Part shown: piece by piece, positions 32,310-45,781 of the stretch
Position numbering within the stretch: position 1 is the first letter of the stretch
Layout: every line of letters starts with the position of its first letter
Assembly (NCBI RefSeq): GCF_016859285.1
Contig: NC_053422.1
Location: 22,147,001 to 22,211,000 of the forward strand
Source: Xiphias gladius
Lineage: Eukaryota; Chordata; Actinopteri; Istiophoriformes; Xiphiidae
Direction of reading: 5' to 3'
Length of the DNA: 64,000 nucleotides
Notes under the pieces: model-generated
Database searches by the model: none
The model's input: the letters and a program-made list of their open reading frames with translations, nothing else
Told to the model about the DNA's origin: nothing
Position numbers and translations under genes: made by a program

Positions 32310-34024
32310 CTTTTATTGTACCAGTAGTATAAGATTACTTTTACAATTGCTGAAAAATATTTGTTGACTTCCCCTTAAAATCAGAGCAAAGCCATAGTAT
32401 GAGAGTCCGGTGAACTCTTGACAGGAGTGAACATAATCAATCATCTCTGTTATTAACAGCCTGCAAAAGGTTAAATTCTGTTTTCCTGTTTTTCCATTTT
32501 TTTTTTTAAGAAGAGGTGACATTTGGTTTACATCAGATGTCAGAGAAAGATCATCAAAAGAATACGTTTCGGATGTATTACAAACTACCTTCTACAAGGC
32601 TTTTCCGGGTTTGAAATTATTGCTCCAGACAGTGGGACACTGGGCTCCAGGGGCCAATTCCAAGATTCAGGTTGAGGGAGATAACAGCTGATTGAATCTC
32701 AAAAATGATCTTTTATCTCAGTTACCGACTAGATTGAGTTCTGGGTTTTCACTCAGTTAAGCTGTTTCTTGGAAACGGCTTCAAGTTCCAAAAGGCAGGG
32801 AATGTTATTTATTTGCAGTTACTTCATTTTCTCATTACTGCAGAGTAAAGTATTAAGGTTTATCTGAGGTTCAGTGTCTATGTTACAGAGGAAACTATTT
32901 AGGATTTTTTCTTAACATCTGACAAACCACACGGAACTGACTTCAGTCATTGTTGAAGCATGATGTCAAAGTCGTGCACTGCTACAATAAACTTAAATGC
33001 AGGATAAACAAAAATATAGAATAGCTGCATGAAATAAAATCATTAAAGCAAATCTACCGTATACTGTTACTGACAATTTTATAAGTACACAATGTACATA
33101 TCTGAAAAATAAGGAGAGAAAACAAAGAAAAGCTTATCTGTAATAATTCAGTTTGGGGGAATTTCCCTCTGAATTCGTGAACCCAAGATACACTGAAATG
33201 TGTTTATGTCTCAAATAAATCTTGAGCTGGGACTTCATCCCTAATGTGTTAAATTCTGAGCTTAATGGAGGAGTGACATTTTGAACAAAACCACATCAAA
33301 TGTGGCACAACACAATTATCCACATCAGTGCTCCAGTCTCCTACCGCTGCTGTAAATAAATGCAAATAATATTTTGAGTGTCGTGCCCAGGCTTGATGTG
33401 GTTTTGGACATTAGATGACTTTTGGGAATTTCCCTTCTACAGCCAGCACCTTAAGTTGTGGTGTGACATTGCAAAAGTTGTTCAAAAGTTCAAACAAGTT
33501 CGAAAGTTGTTCATTTTGAGAACTTAATAGCGTGTTGGCAGTTTGAGTCCTGTCATCCCCACAGTATCGCTTGATTGCTGACCCCAGGTTACCTGTTACA
33601 TTTAAGTGACTTTTAATGAAGATATAACACAGTCTTTGTCTTATAATAAAAGTTCTTAAAATGCACCCTTACTCAGTTTAGTACACTCCGGGGTTTTGCT
33701 GCTACAGCCTCCTTTGTTCTGCTATGTCCCGTAACTTGTGGTGGCTAATGTTAGCAAACTTTTGATTGATATCGTTGAGTAACTGACATAACAGAGTCAG
33801 GTCACTGACTTTATGACTGCACTTGTGCTACTATTACACTTAGTACCATCATCCAAGTACTGCCACTGGTACAGCATTGCCCCAAGTGAGCTCTTCAGCA
33901 AAGGTTCCACAGGTTCCCTTTATTTCAGTTCACCAAATTTTCACTCTTCCCAGTGTTAGGACCTGGTGTCTTCACACGTTGACTCTTATTAGCTATAAGA
34001 GTCAATGTATGAAGACAAGCAGAT
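32310..34024. other. Intergenic DNA, no gene recognised
   Basis: AT-rich DNA between the receptor and polr1d genes. No exon, RNA gene or clear transposon was identified. Confidence 0.45.
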
Positions 34025-34500
34025 TAAAGTAATATTTTGACAATGTGGGAAATAACGTTACACTTGTTTGCTCTCGCTTATTTGCTTTCTTGCCAAGAGT
34101 TAGATGAGAAGATTGATACGACTCTTACTGTATATCTAATGCTAAATATAAAACTTACCCCAGGGGGAGAAAAAAAAATAAAAAAGCTTACAACTAACAC
34201 TTTAGATCTTGACTGTTTACTCTGTACAAAAACAAAAGTGTAAAACACTTCGCCCAGCCAAGAAATAGTCCAGCACACAACTCCCTGTAAACCCCAACGT
34301 GGCATTTTTTACACATCACTTTTTGTACATATTAAATAGACAAGATAAAGCAACTTAATTGGTTAGCTTTAGAGGCGCTGGTACGTGGATTTTGTTGGTT
34401 CAGATAAAACCAGGCTGTGTGCTTCGGTATCTATCTTCTCATCTAATCTCGGCAAGAAATCAGCGTGTCCAAAATTTCACACGGATTTAAAAAATGAAAG
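34025..34500. mobile_element. Teleost MITE-like element with about 30-bp inverted repeats
   Basis: 34,089-34,119 (CTTGCCAAGAGTTAGATGAG, then AAGATTGATAC) is matched in inverted form at 34,427-34,456 with about three mismatches. The interior resembles a very common fish repeat containing a CTTGGCTGGG-type segment. The element is internally shortened and its outer ends are approximate. Confidence 0.65.
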
Positions 34501-35273
34501 TCAACTGGTTCTGACATATGAATAAAAAACTTAGTGCTAGCCTAATTTTGTATGCCGGAACAGATACCATTTCCATACTGCACATATAATTTGTTAGATA
34601 GGAGTCGGAGCTGCTGTTTTTCCCCAAATTATGCTCTGTACTCAAGGAGGCAGCTGTGCATGAACATGAGGCTGACAGGGATATAATGAACCTTGAATAA
34701 CTTTAACCTCATTATTTACACTTCTATCCCCTAATTTTCCCTCTCTGTCTTCCTGGCACTGTATGAAGTCCCTCACACCACATTCCTCTGCTAATGAGGA
34801 CATTCTAGTTTCCACTTCTTCCTTTACTTGTCAAACATGGCCTCAAAGGCCAGATGAGAGCAATTTTGTGTTTGAGAGACACATCACTTGAAAATAAATA
34901 TTAAGGCACAAGTCAAAGGGCTGAGTGACTAGTGTTACAAAACCTTTCCACAAAATCCCAAAAATAGGAAAATGAAAGACTTTGTTGACTAAGTTTAATG
35001 TTTGAAATCTGTTCACTAATCATTCCAGCAGTTCGGGAAAGATGGACACACATTTATCATACATCATAAATCAATTTGAAAATTATACAAAAGGAAAACT
35101 GTACAAATGTTTAAATGTGACAGGATGAAACTAGTTTGAGGGGTAGGAGAACTTGCCATACTTCTCTCTGGCTAGTAAACATGTAAAAAGGGAAAAAATC
35201 AAGATAACTAACTAATTTTTCACTTTGTAGGAACTTATGTCTGACAGCTCCACAGTTCCACATCTGATGCTCT
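34501..35273. other. Intergenic DNA and probable polr1d 3' UTR (- strand)
   Basis: No exon was seen. On the - strand an ATTAAA signal lies at 34,994-34,999, about 275 bp after the polr1d stop, and could be its polyadenylation signal. This is a weak call. Confidence 0.35.
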
Positions 35274-38200
35274 TCATTCCATGGGTTGCTCCTGCCTCTC
35301 TTTGAACTCATTAACTCTCGCCTGGAACAAAATAAAAGAACATGTAGTCAAAGCTGGAGCTGAAACAGCGTGGAGACTGTTCTATTACATCAATGCTGAC
35401 AGAGTCTCCTTTCACTATGGGACTAATATATATAGGCAAACAGAAAACCCAGGGTTTTGTCATGTCCCCCACGTGAAAATAATTTTACTACATATGTGGA
35501 AATTAATGTTCACTTCTTCCTCGTCTTCCGCTGTAGAGAGGTCAGAGCCAGGGATCAAGTTCTGGACTGAAGCCCTGTGGTGGGCACAGACAAGGACCCT
35601 ACAGCAGAGCAGACGCTGCTCACCGCTGCCACAGAAGGATGACTGATGATCCTCCCTGCTCAGTACAAAAGTCTGCCATACCGCTAAGCATCAGCTGCCA
35701 TCCAGTTTTACTGCTAAGTCAACAGAAAATACGAGCTTGTGCATCATCTGTAAATGGGCCAAAAGTGGGTTGGACTATGCTCCACCTGCAGCCACTTACA
35801 TTTAAAAGCTCCTTACGCTGAGATACGTTTATGTAAATTCAATAACTGATGTGCTCATGTACTGATTCAAAGTAAGCTGTTTATACTTTTTCTATATGAA
35901 CTGAAGCACAGCCTAGCCACAGATCAATACCAGTACACTGCTGGCCAGATTTTTTCAACAGGTGACTGGTGAACAGTGCTCCAAATGGACACGCAGGCTT
36001 ACCTGAAATGTGTTGAGAACATGTTGACAAACGTCACTGAGCTCATTCAGACCCCTCCGCAGAGGCTCAGTGGCTGCAACTCCCCCTGAAACAGACAGCA
36101 GATACCGCATGAAAAAAAAAAAAAAAAAACCCACCATCATTAACCATAGTAACAAAAACAAGCACAGATGTGGCTGACGTAGTTGTTTTTGCACATGCAG
36201 GGGTTGCATGTACTTCCCAAACATTTCAACCTTAGTTCAGAAGACATTTTTGTAGGAGCGTTGGGAGTGTCAAGGTGCTCTTTAGCAAACTTGAGGTGTG
36301 CAGTGATGTGTTTTTTTTTGGAGAGCAGTGGCATGGAGCATGGTCACCACCATTGCGTATGGTGTACTCATGAACACTGAGTAATCAGCTCCAATTATTC
36401 TTTTAAGCCCACAGCTGTTACTCTGGGCTTCTGTTTTTATCGTTCTTTGTTGTGCCTTTGAGCCATCTGAGCCAGATGCCCACTTCTAGGGAGAGAAGCC
36501 ACCAAACTAAGTCATCTCCATTTATAGACAGTTTGTCTGACTGTGGACTGATGAATGTCTAAAGTCTTAGAGATGACTCAGTAACCCTCCCGAGCTTTAC
36601 ACAGATCCACAATTCTATTTCCTAAGTCTTGAGACTCTTTTTTGCAAGGCGTGGTTCACATCAGCAGATGCTTCTTGTAAATAGCAAACTCTAAATGATT
36701 GAGTGTTTTTTATAGGGTTTTATAAAGTAGTTAATACCACATCTCCAAGCTGGTTTCATTGACTGGACTCCAGGTTTGCTAACTCCTGACTCCATTTAGC
36801 ATTTGTTGATGTCATTAGCCGAGGGGTCCACATACTTTTTCCAACCTACATTCTGAATGTTTGAATGACGTTTTCAGTATGGACAAGAACAATTCCAATG
36901 GGTTCAATAACTTTTTCTTGCCACTGTAACTCTCATAAAGAGCGTAAATTGAATTTATTAAAAGCATGGAAAGACATTTCTGCCTTCTCCCTTGAAAAGA
37001 AATTACATTTTTAAATATAATTTATTAAATTAGTCAATTTAGCAAATGCTACAGCAGCGTAAGAAATGGAAAATGAATGTGCCCCAGAAGTGATTACAGT
37101 TGCACAAGTACAAAGAGTTACTTGTTTTTTCAGGTTCTTATCACTATAAATTTAACACTTTTGTTTTCCTGGATATTAAATGAAATTAAGTAAGCCATTT
37201 TTCAACATCACTTTATGCTTGAGTGCCTTGTTATGGTCATCTAACTGATAAATCAAAACATGTGATACTGAAAACAAATGAATGAAAATGATTGTTAGCT
37301 GCAGTCCTAGCCTTCCTCTACCAACTGACATGGAGGACTTCCACCCACCCATTTGCTTTGTGGTCACTGTGGGGAACAATGACAGATGTATATCTAAAAT
37401 TACAGCTGAATATCTGAAAGCACAGTAGAAAAAAAGGGTTTTTTCCCAGAGCCTGAATGATGAGGCAGTGAGGCAATATCCTCCAGGCATCTTGAAAACT
37501 TAGTTCAACAACAAAAACAAGTTGTTTCTCAGTCTTGCAGAGTCCTTGCATGTGATGGGGTTGCTGCTATCTGTTTGCACTTTGCATAAAGCGGCTGACA
37601 TTTGATTTTTTTTCTCACAAGGCGAGTGGCTATAGCTCTCTGTGGACATGAACAAGATGGGGTGTGTGTGCTGTGTTCTGCTGAAAGTCAGTTGCTGGCT
37701 TTTCTTCTGTGGTTAAGTAGAGAAAGTGAATGCACCAGACTCCAATTAACATGTTTACATGTTCATGACACGGCCCGAAGATTCTTACGCTCAAGCTGTC
37801 CTACACACGTATGCGCACTTAAACAAATATAGGTTATGGAAGGAAGAAAAATAAGATGACCCGATGTTAGTTTAAAAGGTTTCTCTCACCTCGTGTCTGG
37901 ATGCGGAAGTTGATCTTGCTCTCAGATGGATGGGTGATGGTGTAGCCACAAAAATCCACATCCACACTGGTGGGAAACAGGAACGTGAAAGTGAGATTTA
38001 TTATCATTATCAATGTTTGGCTTAAAATGGGTGGAGGTGTAATAACAAGTTTTCGTCTACCAATTGATCTGTTGTTCCGTCGGTCCTGACCTGGACCGAC
38101 AGAACAAAAACAGAGGGAACAAAGAGGAATAACAAATGCACTCAGAGTCCCTTTTTGATTAGATCATCATGAATTGTCAAAAATTATCTCTCTGAGCTGT

Positions 38201-39108
38201 AAGGAGAAAAAAAACAGCCCACTCCATTTGGAGTTTGACCACAAATGGCACAAATTAAGCATCAGTCATCTTCTTTGTGCATCAAATGTGATACATGCAA
38301 CATGGGGGGGCTAAATGTTTTTAAATACAAAAAGAAAAAGAGGTCAAGCAGCATGACTGGAACTAACCTTTTCATGATCATGTATCTGAGGGAGTTGCCC
38401 AATGTATGGTCTTCATCATGCAGCACAAATGTCACACAGCCCTCATCAGCCCCATCAGCTTGGACCTATAACGCAAAAGAAATATTTTCTCATAACATCC
38501 CACATCCAACTCTGATCAAAAACATCACCCAGTTCCCTCCTTGGGGATCAGTGAGTGGGAGAGTCAGTCACACTGTGAGGTAACTTTTGTGCATTGCGAA
38601 TAAATTCAACACTTACTACCTCACAGATGCGCATTGACAAGCGTCAGTTGAAAACATCGAGCGAAACGCTGAGAAACTGTGGGAACACTCGGGCCCGTTT
38701 GAAGACTGCCCCCCAGTGGAGAAACCCCGAGCCAGCTACGGACTTAGCAGGAAGCAGATGCACAGCAGACAGAGCGGTTCGCCTTACAGCTAACCTCAAC
38801 TCCACATAACACTACTCATAATACGTGTCCAGGGCTAAGACTGGATTCAAGAGGACAGCTTTAAATGTGGTCTGGGTTTCAGGTGGAATGACTGTTTTCC
38901 CATAGCTAGCAAATCTAGCTACCCACGTGAGGCGATTAAATGCTTCCATAAGCTTCTGCAGTTGAATAGTTCTTTTACCCACCTAAACAGAGTTTAACGA
39001 CGGCAAGGCAATATTAGATGTACGCAAGATTAAAAAAAAAAAAGGTCACAAGGCGTTTCCGCTTCTTACCATCTCCAGCACTGGTTTCTTTTCGCCTTCT
39101 CCAGCCAT
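35274..39108 (-). CDS. polr1d: DNA-directed RNA polymerases I and III subunit RPAC2
   Basis: Small subunit shared by RNA polymerases I and III; it pairs with RPAC1 (POLR1C) as the alpha-like assembly platform in the nucleus. Five coding exons on the - strand: 39,108-39,070; 38,465-38,368; 37,966-37,890; 36,085-36,003; 35,321-35,274 (stop TGA). All junctions are GT-AG and in frame, giving 114 aa, close to the roughly 113-133 aa of vertebrate forms. The Rpb11-type dimerisation fold fills most of it. Signature stretches are [20 protein letters not shown] (residues about 23-42), [20 protein letters not shown] and [18 protein letters not shown]. The short last exon ends RQEQPME. The ATG lies in [13 protein letters not shown], as in other fish. 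The gene is head to head with vamp7. A dead Tc1 element sits in intron 3. Confidence 0.97.
36130..36925 (-). pseudogene. Tc1/mariner transposon remnant in polr1d intron
   Basis: Read on the - strand from about 36,925, a terminal-type TACAGTGGCAAGAAAAAGTT is followed by helix-turn-helix-like residues (about 36,540-36,620; [12 protein letters not shown], then [19 protein letters not shown]) with stops. Near 36,240-36,330 comes [20 protein letters not shown], typical of a Tc1-like transposase. The catalytic end is missing; the match stops near a poly(A/T) run at about 36,112-36,130. Interrupted frames show it is inactive. Confidence 0.75.
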
Positions 39109-40940
39109 GCTTCACATCCCGACTCCGACCGGCAATACAAACGACGTGGGGTTTGAGCCCTCCCTGCTGTCTGACAGGCAAGAGGAAGCGCGACGGGGAT
39201 TTGCCTTTTTCCCCACAAAAGGTGTTTAAAAAGAAAAAAGAAAAAAAAAAATTCTATAATGCAAAATACATGTGACAGTAACAAATGGTGTGATGATTTC
39301 AGTAAACATGAGGCACATATTCAGAAGTATAACAGAATTATCAAGAGATGCACAGTAGCCACTAACTAGTCTTTAGGCCTGACTTTTTTAAAGTTTGGAT
39401 ATGTGGGTACAACCTGAGCCACTTGTCTGAAAGAGAGCCTTTTTGCTAGTCCGCAAGTTAGAGATGTGCTTGGCTGAATTCAAATAAATATAACTAGCCT
39501 ACTCTATAATAGCATGTATGAGAACTGTTTGATAAAAAAAAAAAAAGACCATTAACCCGTTGGCTGGTCCGAGCTGCCTTTGGCATCAATTGCTTGTCTG
39601 TTATTGATCTGGACAGTGATGGATAGGAATGGTCTTATGCTACTGGAGGTATGAGCAACATTATAAAGGTAAAGCAGCAATTTAATGTTTTATGTAAGCG
39701 ACATGTGAGGTGTATGGTCACATATGTAGAACTGAAGCCATGTGTTTACATAGAGGCCCTATGTCAGAGGGCTTAGGTCAAAGGTCTTCAGAAGGTGCCT
39801 TGCAGTCTGAAAAGTGAGACAATGAAAAAACCATATGTTAGTCACGTTTTTCAGGAAAACAACTGCCCTATTTATGATTCGGTTATCAAGGCTGATTTTC
39901 AGGGTGGTTCATTGGCTTCACACCCTCTCACAAGCAGATCTGCAGATGCTTGACTTGACGCTGTACTTCTGTAATAAACCTTTATGTGCAATCAAGACGG
40001 TGTCAGCGGAGTCTCCTTCGTCCTCTTCACATCATTATCACCATCGAATAAACTACACATGCAAATACATCAAATAACATATATTTTATATTTCATTATA
40101 ATGTCTACAACGCTAGTTCTGTAACAGTGGTGAAAATGGGCTTGTTATATTTTAAAACATGTTATTGTGCTCAAACAGCATTAACTTGTACTGTACAGGA
40201 CATGCCATGCTGGCTGTATCCATTGAACTTTAACAGTTCAGCAGTATTAGAGTACTCTTCCATGATAATGTTGACGATGTTGCAGGTGCATGATAAACAA
40301 CACATTTCATTAAAAACTTTCAGCAATGGTGCAGTAATGTATAACCCTGTGATTTTGATTGCTAGAATTTTGCTCATATTAGTGTTTGTGAGAAACTAAT
40401 GTTTTATACTCATAATATAATATACTTTTTTTGTATATGACTATTCTTAACAAAGTGCTTTACAGAAAAAAGAAAAGTAAAAACAGTGGATAAAACAAAT
40501 GCAATTAAAACAAATTAAAAATAACCATAGGGATCATAAAACAGTAGGGGATAAAGAAAATTTAAAAAAATATATAAAATGAAAAGTGTGGGTTGATAAA
40601 ACCCAGCAGCATATTAAATATTGATAAATGGTTTCCTGTAAAATAATGTTTTAAGAAGGAATTTAAAAGACGCTAAGGATGTAGGTGATGCATTGCTTAA
40701 CCTGGGTACCACTACATCTGGCTGACATCCCTTAAATTCACTGACTGACTAGCTTTAGTGTTTGGCTGGCTCTTATGTCATGCTGTTTATAGTGCATCCA
40801 TAGATGTAGTGTATATGGTATTGATAAAATGAGGTTATCAGTAGCGTGAGTAATCCATGGACAGCGCACTAGTCGCCTGTCAGACCACTACGAGGGCTAA
40901 ACGGACAAACGTCACCCAGCTTGTCGCCCTAACGTAACGT
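39109..40940. other. Intergenic gap between divergent polr1d and vamp7
   Basis: The first about 100 bp above 39,108 should hold the polr1d 5' UTR and promoter. The rest is AT-rich and shows no gene. Poly(A) runs and one 90-codon open frame (40,127-40,399) have no recognised similarity. Confidence 0.5.
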
Positions 40941-40955
40941 AAGTATGAAAACATG

Positions 40956-41060
40956 TGACGTCAGGATTACATAATAGGAAGTTGACAAATTCATTTCAAA
41001 AATCGAAACGGTACAATTGAGTACGATAGGTAAGGGATGTGTTAAGAACTACATTACCCA
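40956..41060 (+). promoter_or_regulatory. Candidate vamp7 promoter motifs (CRE and ZNF143-like)
   Basis: A perfect palindromic TGACGTCA (CRE) lies at 40,956-40,963. AACTACATTACCCA at 41,047-41,060 resembles the ACTACAATTCCCA core bound by ZNF143/Staf in housekeeping promoters. No TATA box is visible. They lie 150-260 bp before the donor of the non-coding first exon. Function is inferred from motif match only. Confidence 0.5.
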
Positions 41061-41069
41061 ACACGACGG

Positions 41070-41216
41070 TGACTTGGTTTCCGGTCTGGAGGTCTGGGTG
41101 ATTTGCAAAGCAGAAGTCGCTCGGAAGGGATTAGCTAGCTTGCTAGCATCTGAAACGTCTGTAGATGTTGGAATTTCCGCTAAATGAGCTACGTTGAACA
41201 GCGCTGACACATCGAG
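41070..41216 (+). other. vamp7: Candidate vamp7 non-coding first exon
   Basis: The sequence after the promoter motifs ends at a donor (ATCGAG|GTAG at 41,217). The next exon opens after TTTTCAG at 41,565 and carries the start codon at 41,598. The start of transcription is not defined. Confidence 0.5.
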
Positions 41217-41597
41217 GTAGTGGATTTTTATTATTATATATATCACTGTTAATTGTGTTGGCTCAGTAGCCAGAAACATTGATTGTTAGTGCGTTAAACA
41301 TCCATCTACCTAACGCCGTTGTGTACATTAGTCAACAACATTATTAGCTAGCTAGCTTGTTGTATCCCCGACACCGTTAATCCTGTTTTCGCTTTCGCAT
41401 TCAAACACACATTTTCCCCTCCTTGATTTCTCTCCTATCTGTAACAGCACCCTCAAATGTTTCACCAGAATCATTCTGTGAACCATTCTCCTTTTACCCC
41501 AGCCCATCCTGCTCGCCTCTGGCTCCACCAGTAACATGTCACTCTCACTGCTCTTGTGTTTTCAGCGACTATTAGAGCTGATATCCCAGCTGTTGCC

Positions 41598-44431
41598 ATG
41601 GCAATCCTGTTTGCTGTGGTGGCTCGCGGAACCACCATCCTGGCCAAGCATGCATGGTGCGGTGGGAACTTCCTGGAAGTGACTGAACAGATCTTAGCCA
41701 AAATCCCCTCAGAGAATAACAAATTGACCTACAGCCACGGCAGGTAGGATGTACACGCACTTACACTTTTCCATACGCAAATGCACACAGACATCACACA
41801 GCAGTTACGCACCATATGCTGTGACTACGGCTGACTTCATCTTTCCCGGCTTGGCCCAGATTTGTACCAGTGCCGGTGTGATCCGATACGTGTATACAGT
41901 TATAGGAAGTGCATCATGTGTACAACAGTGACACACTTAACCCAAAGGCTCAGGGCTTGATCTACTCCCGGTAGTGGCTTCCACAGGCAAGCGTAAACAT
42001 CGGTTGTCAACACTTGTTTTTAACAAAATTACCTGATAAGGGAAATGTGTGCATTTACATTGACATTTCTGAAATCAGATGAACACAGAAAGTGGGGAGA
42101 GTTGGAATACAGCAAGACTGTGGTTATTACAGTGAATATAAACACTTTGCAAGTAACCAGTCTATCCATGGACCAGCAATGCCTACAAGATCAGAATGTT
42201 TTCTGTTTATCTGTATGCTCTGATTCTGTTTGGACTGTCATACAATAGCACAAGTGATGAGCTCTAGATCACTAAAAAATCATATACCGGAGCTTCCAGA
42301 AGTCAAACCAAAGGAAATCACCTCCTTAAAACAATAAAGTGGCATCACATACCACAATGGCAGATTTTAAGGTGTCCTCATTTCGAGGCAGTGAAAAGGG
42401 TAAAGGAGAATACCAATGTAATTTAGATTTACAGCCATTTACTACTGCTTACTTCTAGTTAATGTTTCCTGAGATATTTTGCAGTGCATATACTGTATTA
42501 AAAACCAACTAAAATTCAACTGTGTGCTGTCAACTGTATATAAGCAATGTTGACAAATTTTCTCTTTTTTCTTTCGTAGCTATCTTTTTCATTATATCTG
42601 CCATGACAGAATCATATACCTGTGTATCACTGATGATGTAAGTATATAATTGGCTCAGATATCTACACATTTTTTGTTTGGGTGGTTGGAAAATAAGTCA
42701 TCTGAAAATGCTCAAGGTCCCTTGAAATTTTTTACATACACATATATTTGGCCTATAACAACAGTTACCACAACAGTAGAGTCACAGATACAATGTAACA
42801 ATATAGAAGAAAGCCATTTTTAATTTCACTACATCTTTAAATTAGCTTGTATTTATAATTTATATATATTTAACTCTTGTGTGCCAAAGGACTTTGAGAG
42901 GTCACGTGCATTCAGCTTCCTCAGTGAAGTCAAGAAGCGTTTCCAGACCACATATGGGTCGCGAGCGCAAACAGCCCTGCCCTACGCCATGAACAGTGAG
43001 TTCTCCTCAACACTAGCAGCTCAGATGGTGAGTATGACAAGAGCCAGAGATACAAATCAAAATTTTCTTGCGAGGGCTCTCTGACTGCTTTTTACTTCTG
43101 TAGTCTATAAAAAAACATAACACATATACAGATTTAGTAATCACGAAAGACACTTAGATGTCCTTTTCATTTCTTTCTTCTCCTCTACCTTTCTCTGTCG
43201 TTATTTCTCTTTGTAGAAACACCACTCAGACCCACGTGGATCAGACCGTGTCACTGAGAGTCAGATGCAAGTGGATGACCTGAAGGGCATCATGGTCCGC
43301 AACATAGGTCAGCTTGTCATGAGTCCCCTCCTACAGGGATGCCTAATACATGGTTCTTATTAATATGGATCTATAAGATGATAATAGAATTACTTGTCCA
43401 GTGTGATAATTTAATATGATTTACAAAAAGCTTACTGTGTGTGACTAGCATTTTCTTCACTCTTAAATGGATGCAGTGTGCTATGGTGGCATCAGTGACC
43501 TCTTCATTATGCGGTGCCAGTGAAGCACTGCTATTTGTTGGCCACCGTGCCCAAAGCAAGGTTCTGGCCAAAAAAATTATACAATATTTTAAAATGTAAA
43601 ATTCTCTCGAAAACTGTAGTGTTACTGTCTCAAATGTCAGTCAGATTTAAACACCGGTTTGATGTGAACCTCATTACACGGGATCTTTTGTTTATCCCGA
43701 GTTAACTTTGGCTCTCTCTGTGTCTTTTCACAGACTTGGTAGCTCAGAGAGGAGAGAAGCTGGAGTTGCTGATTGACAAGACAGAAAATCTGGTTGACTC
43801 AGTGAGTTTAAAGGACAGTGGTTTTACCCTGTTTGATGTATTTTATTTGGCATTGATGTTATTTTCTCTCCATCCTCCTCCAGTCGGTCACGTTTAAGAC
43901 CACGAGTCGTAATCTTGCACGAGCCATGTGTATGAAGAACCTCAAGATGACTGTTGTCATTGTGGTGGTGTCTCTGGTGAGTACAGAAAGTAATGATAAT
44001 TGGCAAGTTGATTATTAGCTGGATGCAGTGTAATTGGTCTTTATCCAAGTATGGTGGATTATTACTTCAGCTCTGTCTCTGCTGAGAACGTGCTTTTAAG
44101 TGGAAACATAAAAGAATAGCCAGATCATTTAGCTAATACGGCTTTTATTTTGAACCATGGTGAACATCAGGCTCCTGTAAAACTCCTGGAATTTACTTCA
44201 CATTATTAACTGACTGTAAACACATTGCATGCATCCATCTTTCCTAAGAGTTCTCATCAGCATTTTTTGACATTGACTGTAGGAATTCCCTAGTATTGCT
44301 CACTATGTGATTAATCAGACAGTTGGGCACAAAGTGAACTTTTTTCTCCTTGCCCTTTTCAGGTGGTCCTTTACATTATTGTCTCTGCTGCCTGTGGAGG
44401 TCTCAAGTGGCACGGTTGTGTTAGTAAATGA
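41598..44431 (+). CDS. vamp7: Vesicle-associated membrane protein 7 (longin R-SNARE)
   Basis: R-SNARE that drives fusion of late endosomes, lysosomes and secretory vesicles with target membranes; anchored in the vesicle membrane by its C-terminus. Seven coding exons: 41,598-41,743; 42,580-42,637; 42,890-43,027; 43,217-43,307; 43,734-43,801; 43,884-43,976; 44,363-44,431 (stop TGA). All junctions are GT-AG and in frame. The product is 220 aa, the same as human VAMP7, and nearly identical to it. The longin domain covers about 1-120 (starts MAILFAVVARGTTILAKHAW). The SNARE motif covers about 125-185 with zero-layer Arg150 in DLVAQRGEKLELL. The membrane segment is about 190-210, followed by a short lumenal CVSK end. 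ATG 41,598 gives the conserved N-terminus. There is no sign of damage. Confidence 0.98.
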
Positions 44432-45425
44432 GAGGAGAGTAGGGATAAAAGAGACGGAGGTAAAAGAAAAAAGGGTGAGGGGGGAGAAGCGTCTGTTCAA
44501 CTCTGCCTGCCAATGGACACAAAAGGAAACACAGCTTTCCTTGCTTTACTCATCTAGCTTCAACATCCCGGGAAGACACATGCTGCTCCTCCTCCTGCCT
44601 CCTTCCTCAACCCTTCTTTGATAGTGTGCACTCTGGCTTGCCTTCTGGACAGGAAGTCCCACCTCATACCCACGCTAATGGACAGCAGCCATGTGGCCTA
44701 AAACTGATTTGGAACAATAATCTTGTCATATTCTAGTCTGGTACATTCATCCTGTTTCATGCACTTAGTGGCCTGATGTATCAGTCTGTGATACTGTCCT
44801 CCATCTATCTGTGTAATTAACCCATTCAGACCGATACCAGAATGAACCATAAAGATAGAGAAACATAGCACAGATTATATTGTTATTTTGCTGCATTTCC
44901 TTTGATGAGAGATACAGGACCTGCAAGTGTAAGTAGCATTTAGAGAATATTGCAGATTCATCAAGAAGAACTCCTACAATACAGTGTCTGGTCCTAGAAC
45001 TGAAAACTAATTTTTGACAAAACTGATGCAGTGTAGAGATTTTCTGATTTACATTATTTTTTATCACCAAGCAGAGTAGTATCTTCTAAAATGGATGTTG
45101 TAAAATACCAGATATGATCATACAAAGAAATACTGTATATTTGATTGATATCACCGATTCAGAAGATGTAAGGGTTCCTTGAAATCAAGCCTGATTTTTG
45201 AGAGAATCCATTACTCTTTCCCACCTGTGGACTTGATAGGAGGCTTGATCTGCCCTTTACATTTGCTAGGATATTCAGTGTGCCCATATGTTCTTTCTGT
45301 TAATCCAATGCACTTTTTCATTGTACATAAATTTGCTGCCTGGCATCAGTTGGTTTATAATCATGTAATTATTTAATTATTGTACATTCAGATTTGAAAT
45401 AATAAACTATGATGTTAACAAGTGG
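44432..45425 (+). other. vamp7: vamp7 3' UTR with polyadenylation signal
   Basis: AATAAA lies at 45,401-45,406, followed by a T/G-containing stretch. No other coding exon is seen between the stop and this signal. Confidence 0.6.
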
Positions 45426-45599
45426 TTCATCTCTACAGCTGGAAAACTAAATATATTGCTTTCATTTCAGCTGGTCACACTGAAGAGAGATGAATTGATG
45501 AAGGTGAATATTCTGTCATTATTTATGACTAGCTATTAGTTGTAAGTTGGCGCCAGCTCATCACCTTGTGTCAAAGTTCAAGAAAACAACATTTGTTCG

Positions 45600-45781
45600 T
45601 CCCTTGTGCGGGGCAGTGTGAGATGAACTCCGTTATGAGCAGTCGGTTGTTTGAATGACAGATGACTGAAAGTGGTTTGTTGAGGATGCGCTGAAAAAGC
45701 GAAACAACCATGTGAAACTAATTGTTGATTAGGACCTTGACGGCGGCGCGCTCCCATCGGTGCTGCGCGCTCCTGTGACAG
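45600..45781 (+). other. mtus1: Candidate first (non-coding) exon and promoter of mtus1
   Basis: A GC-rich, CpG-containing patch (45,735-45,775) ends in a good donor, GACAG|GTAAAG at 45,782. It lies 4.8 kb upstream of the first mtus1 coding exon, whose acceptor is at 50,557, with no better start region between. The link between the two is inferred; it could instead belong to an unseen transcript. Confidence 0.45.

Noticed and set aside
35281-35646. 121-codon + strand open frame over polr1d
   Set aside because: It overlaps the last polr1d exon in antisense and continues into intron; no domain recognised.
45471-45504. Short exon-like segment (acceptor, open codons, donor) just after vamp7
   Set aside because: vamp7 is complete at 220 residues and its polyadenylation signal lies upstream; no gene could be built from this piece.
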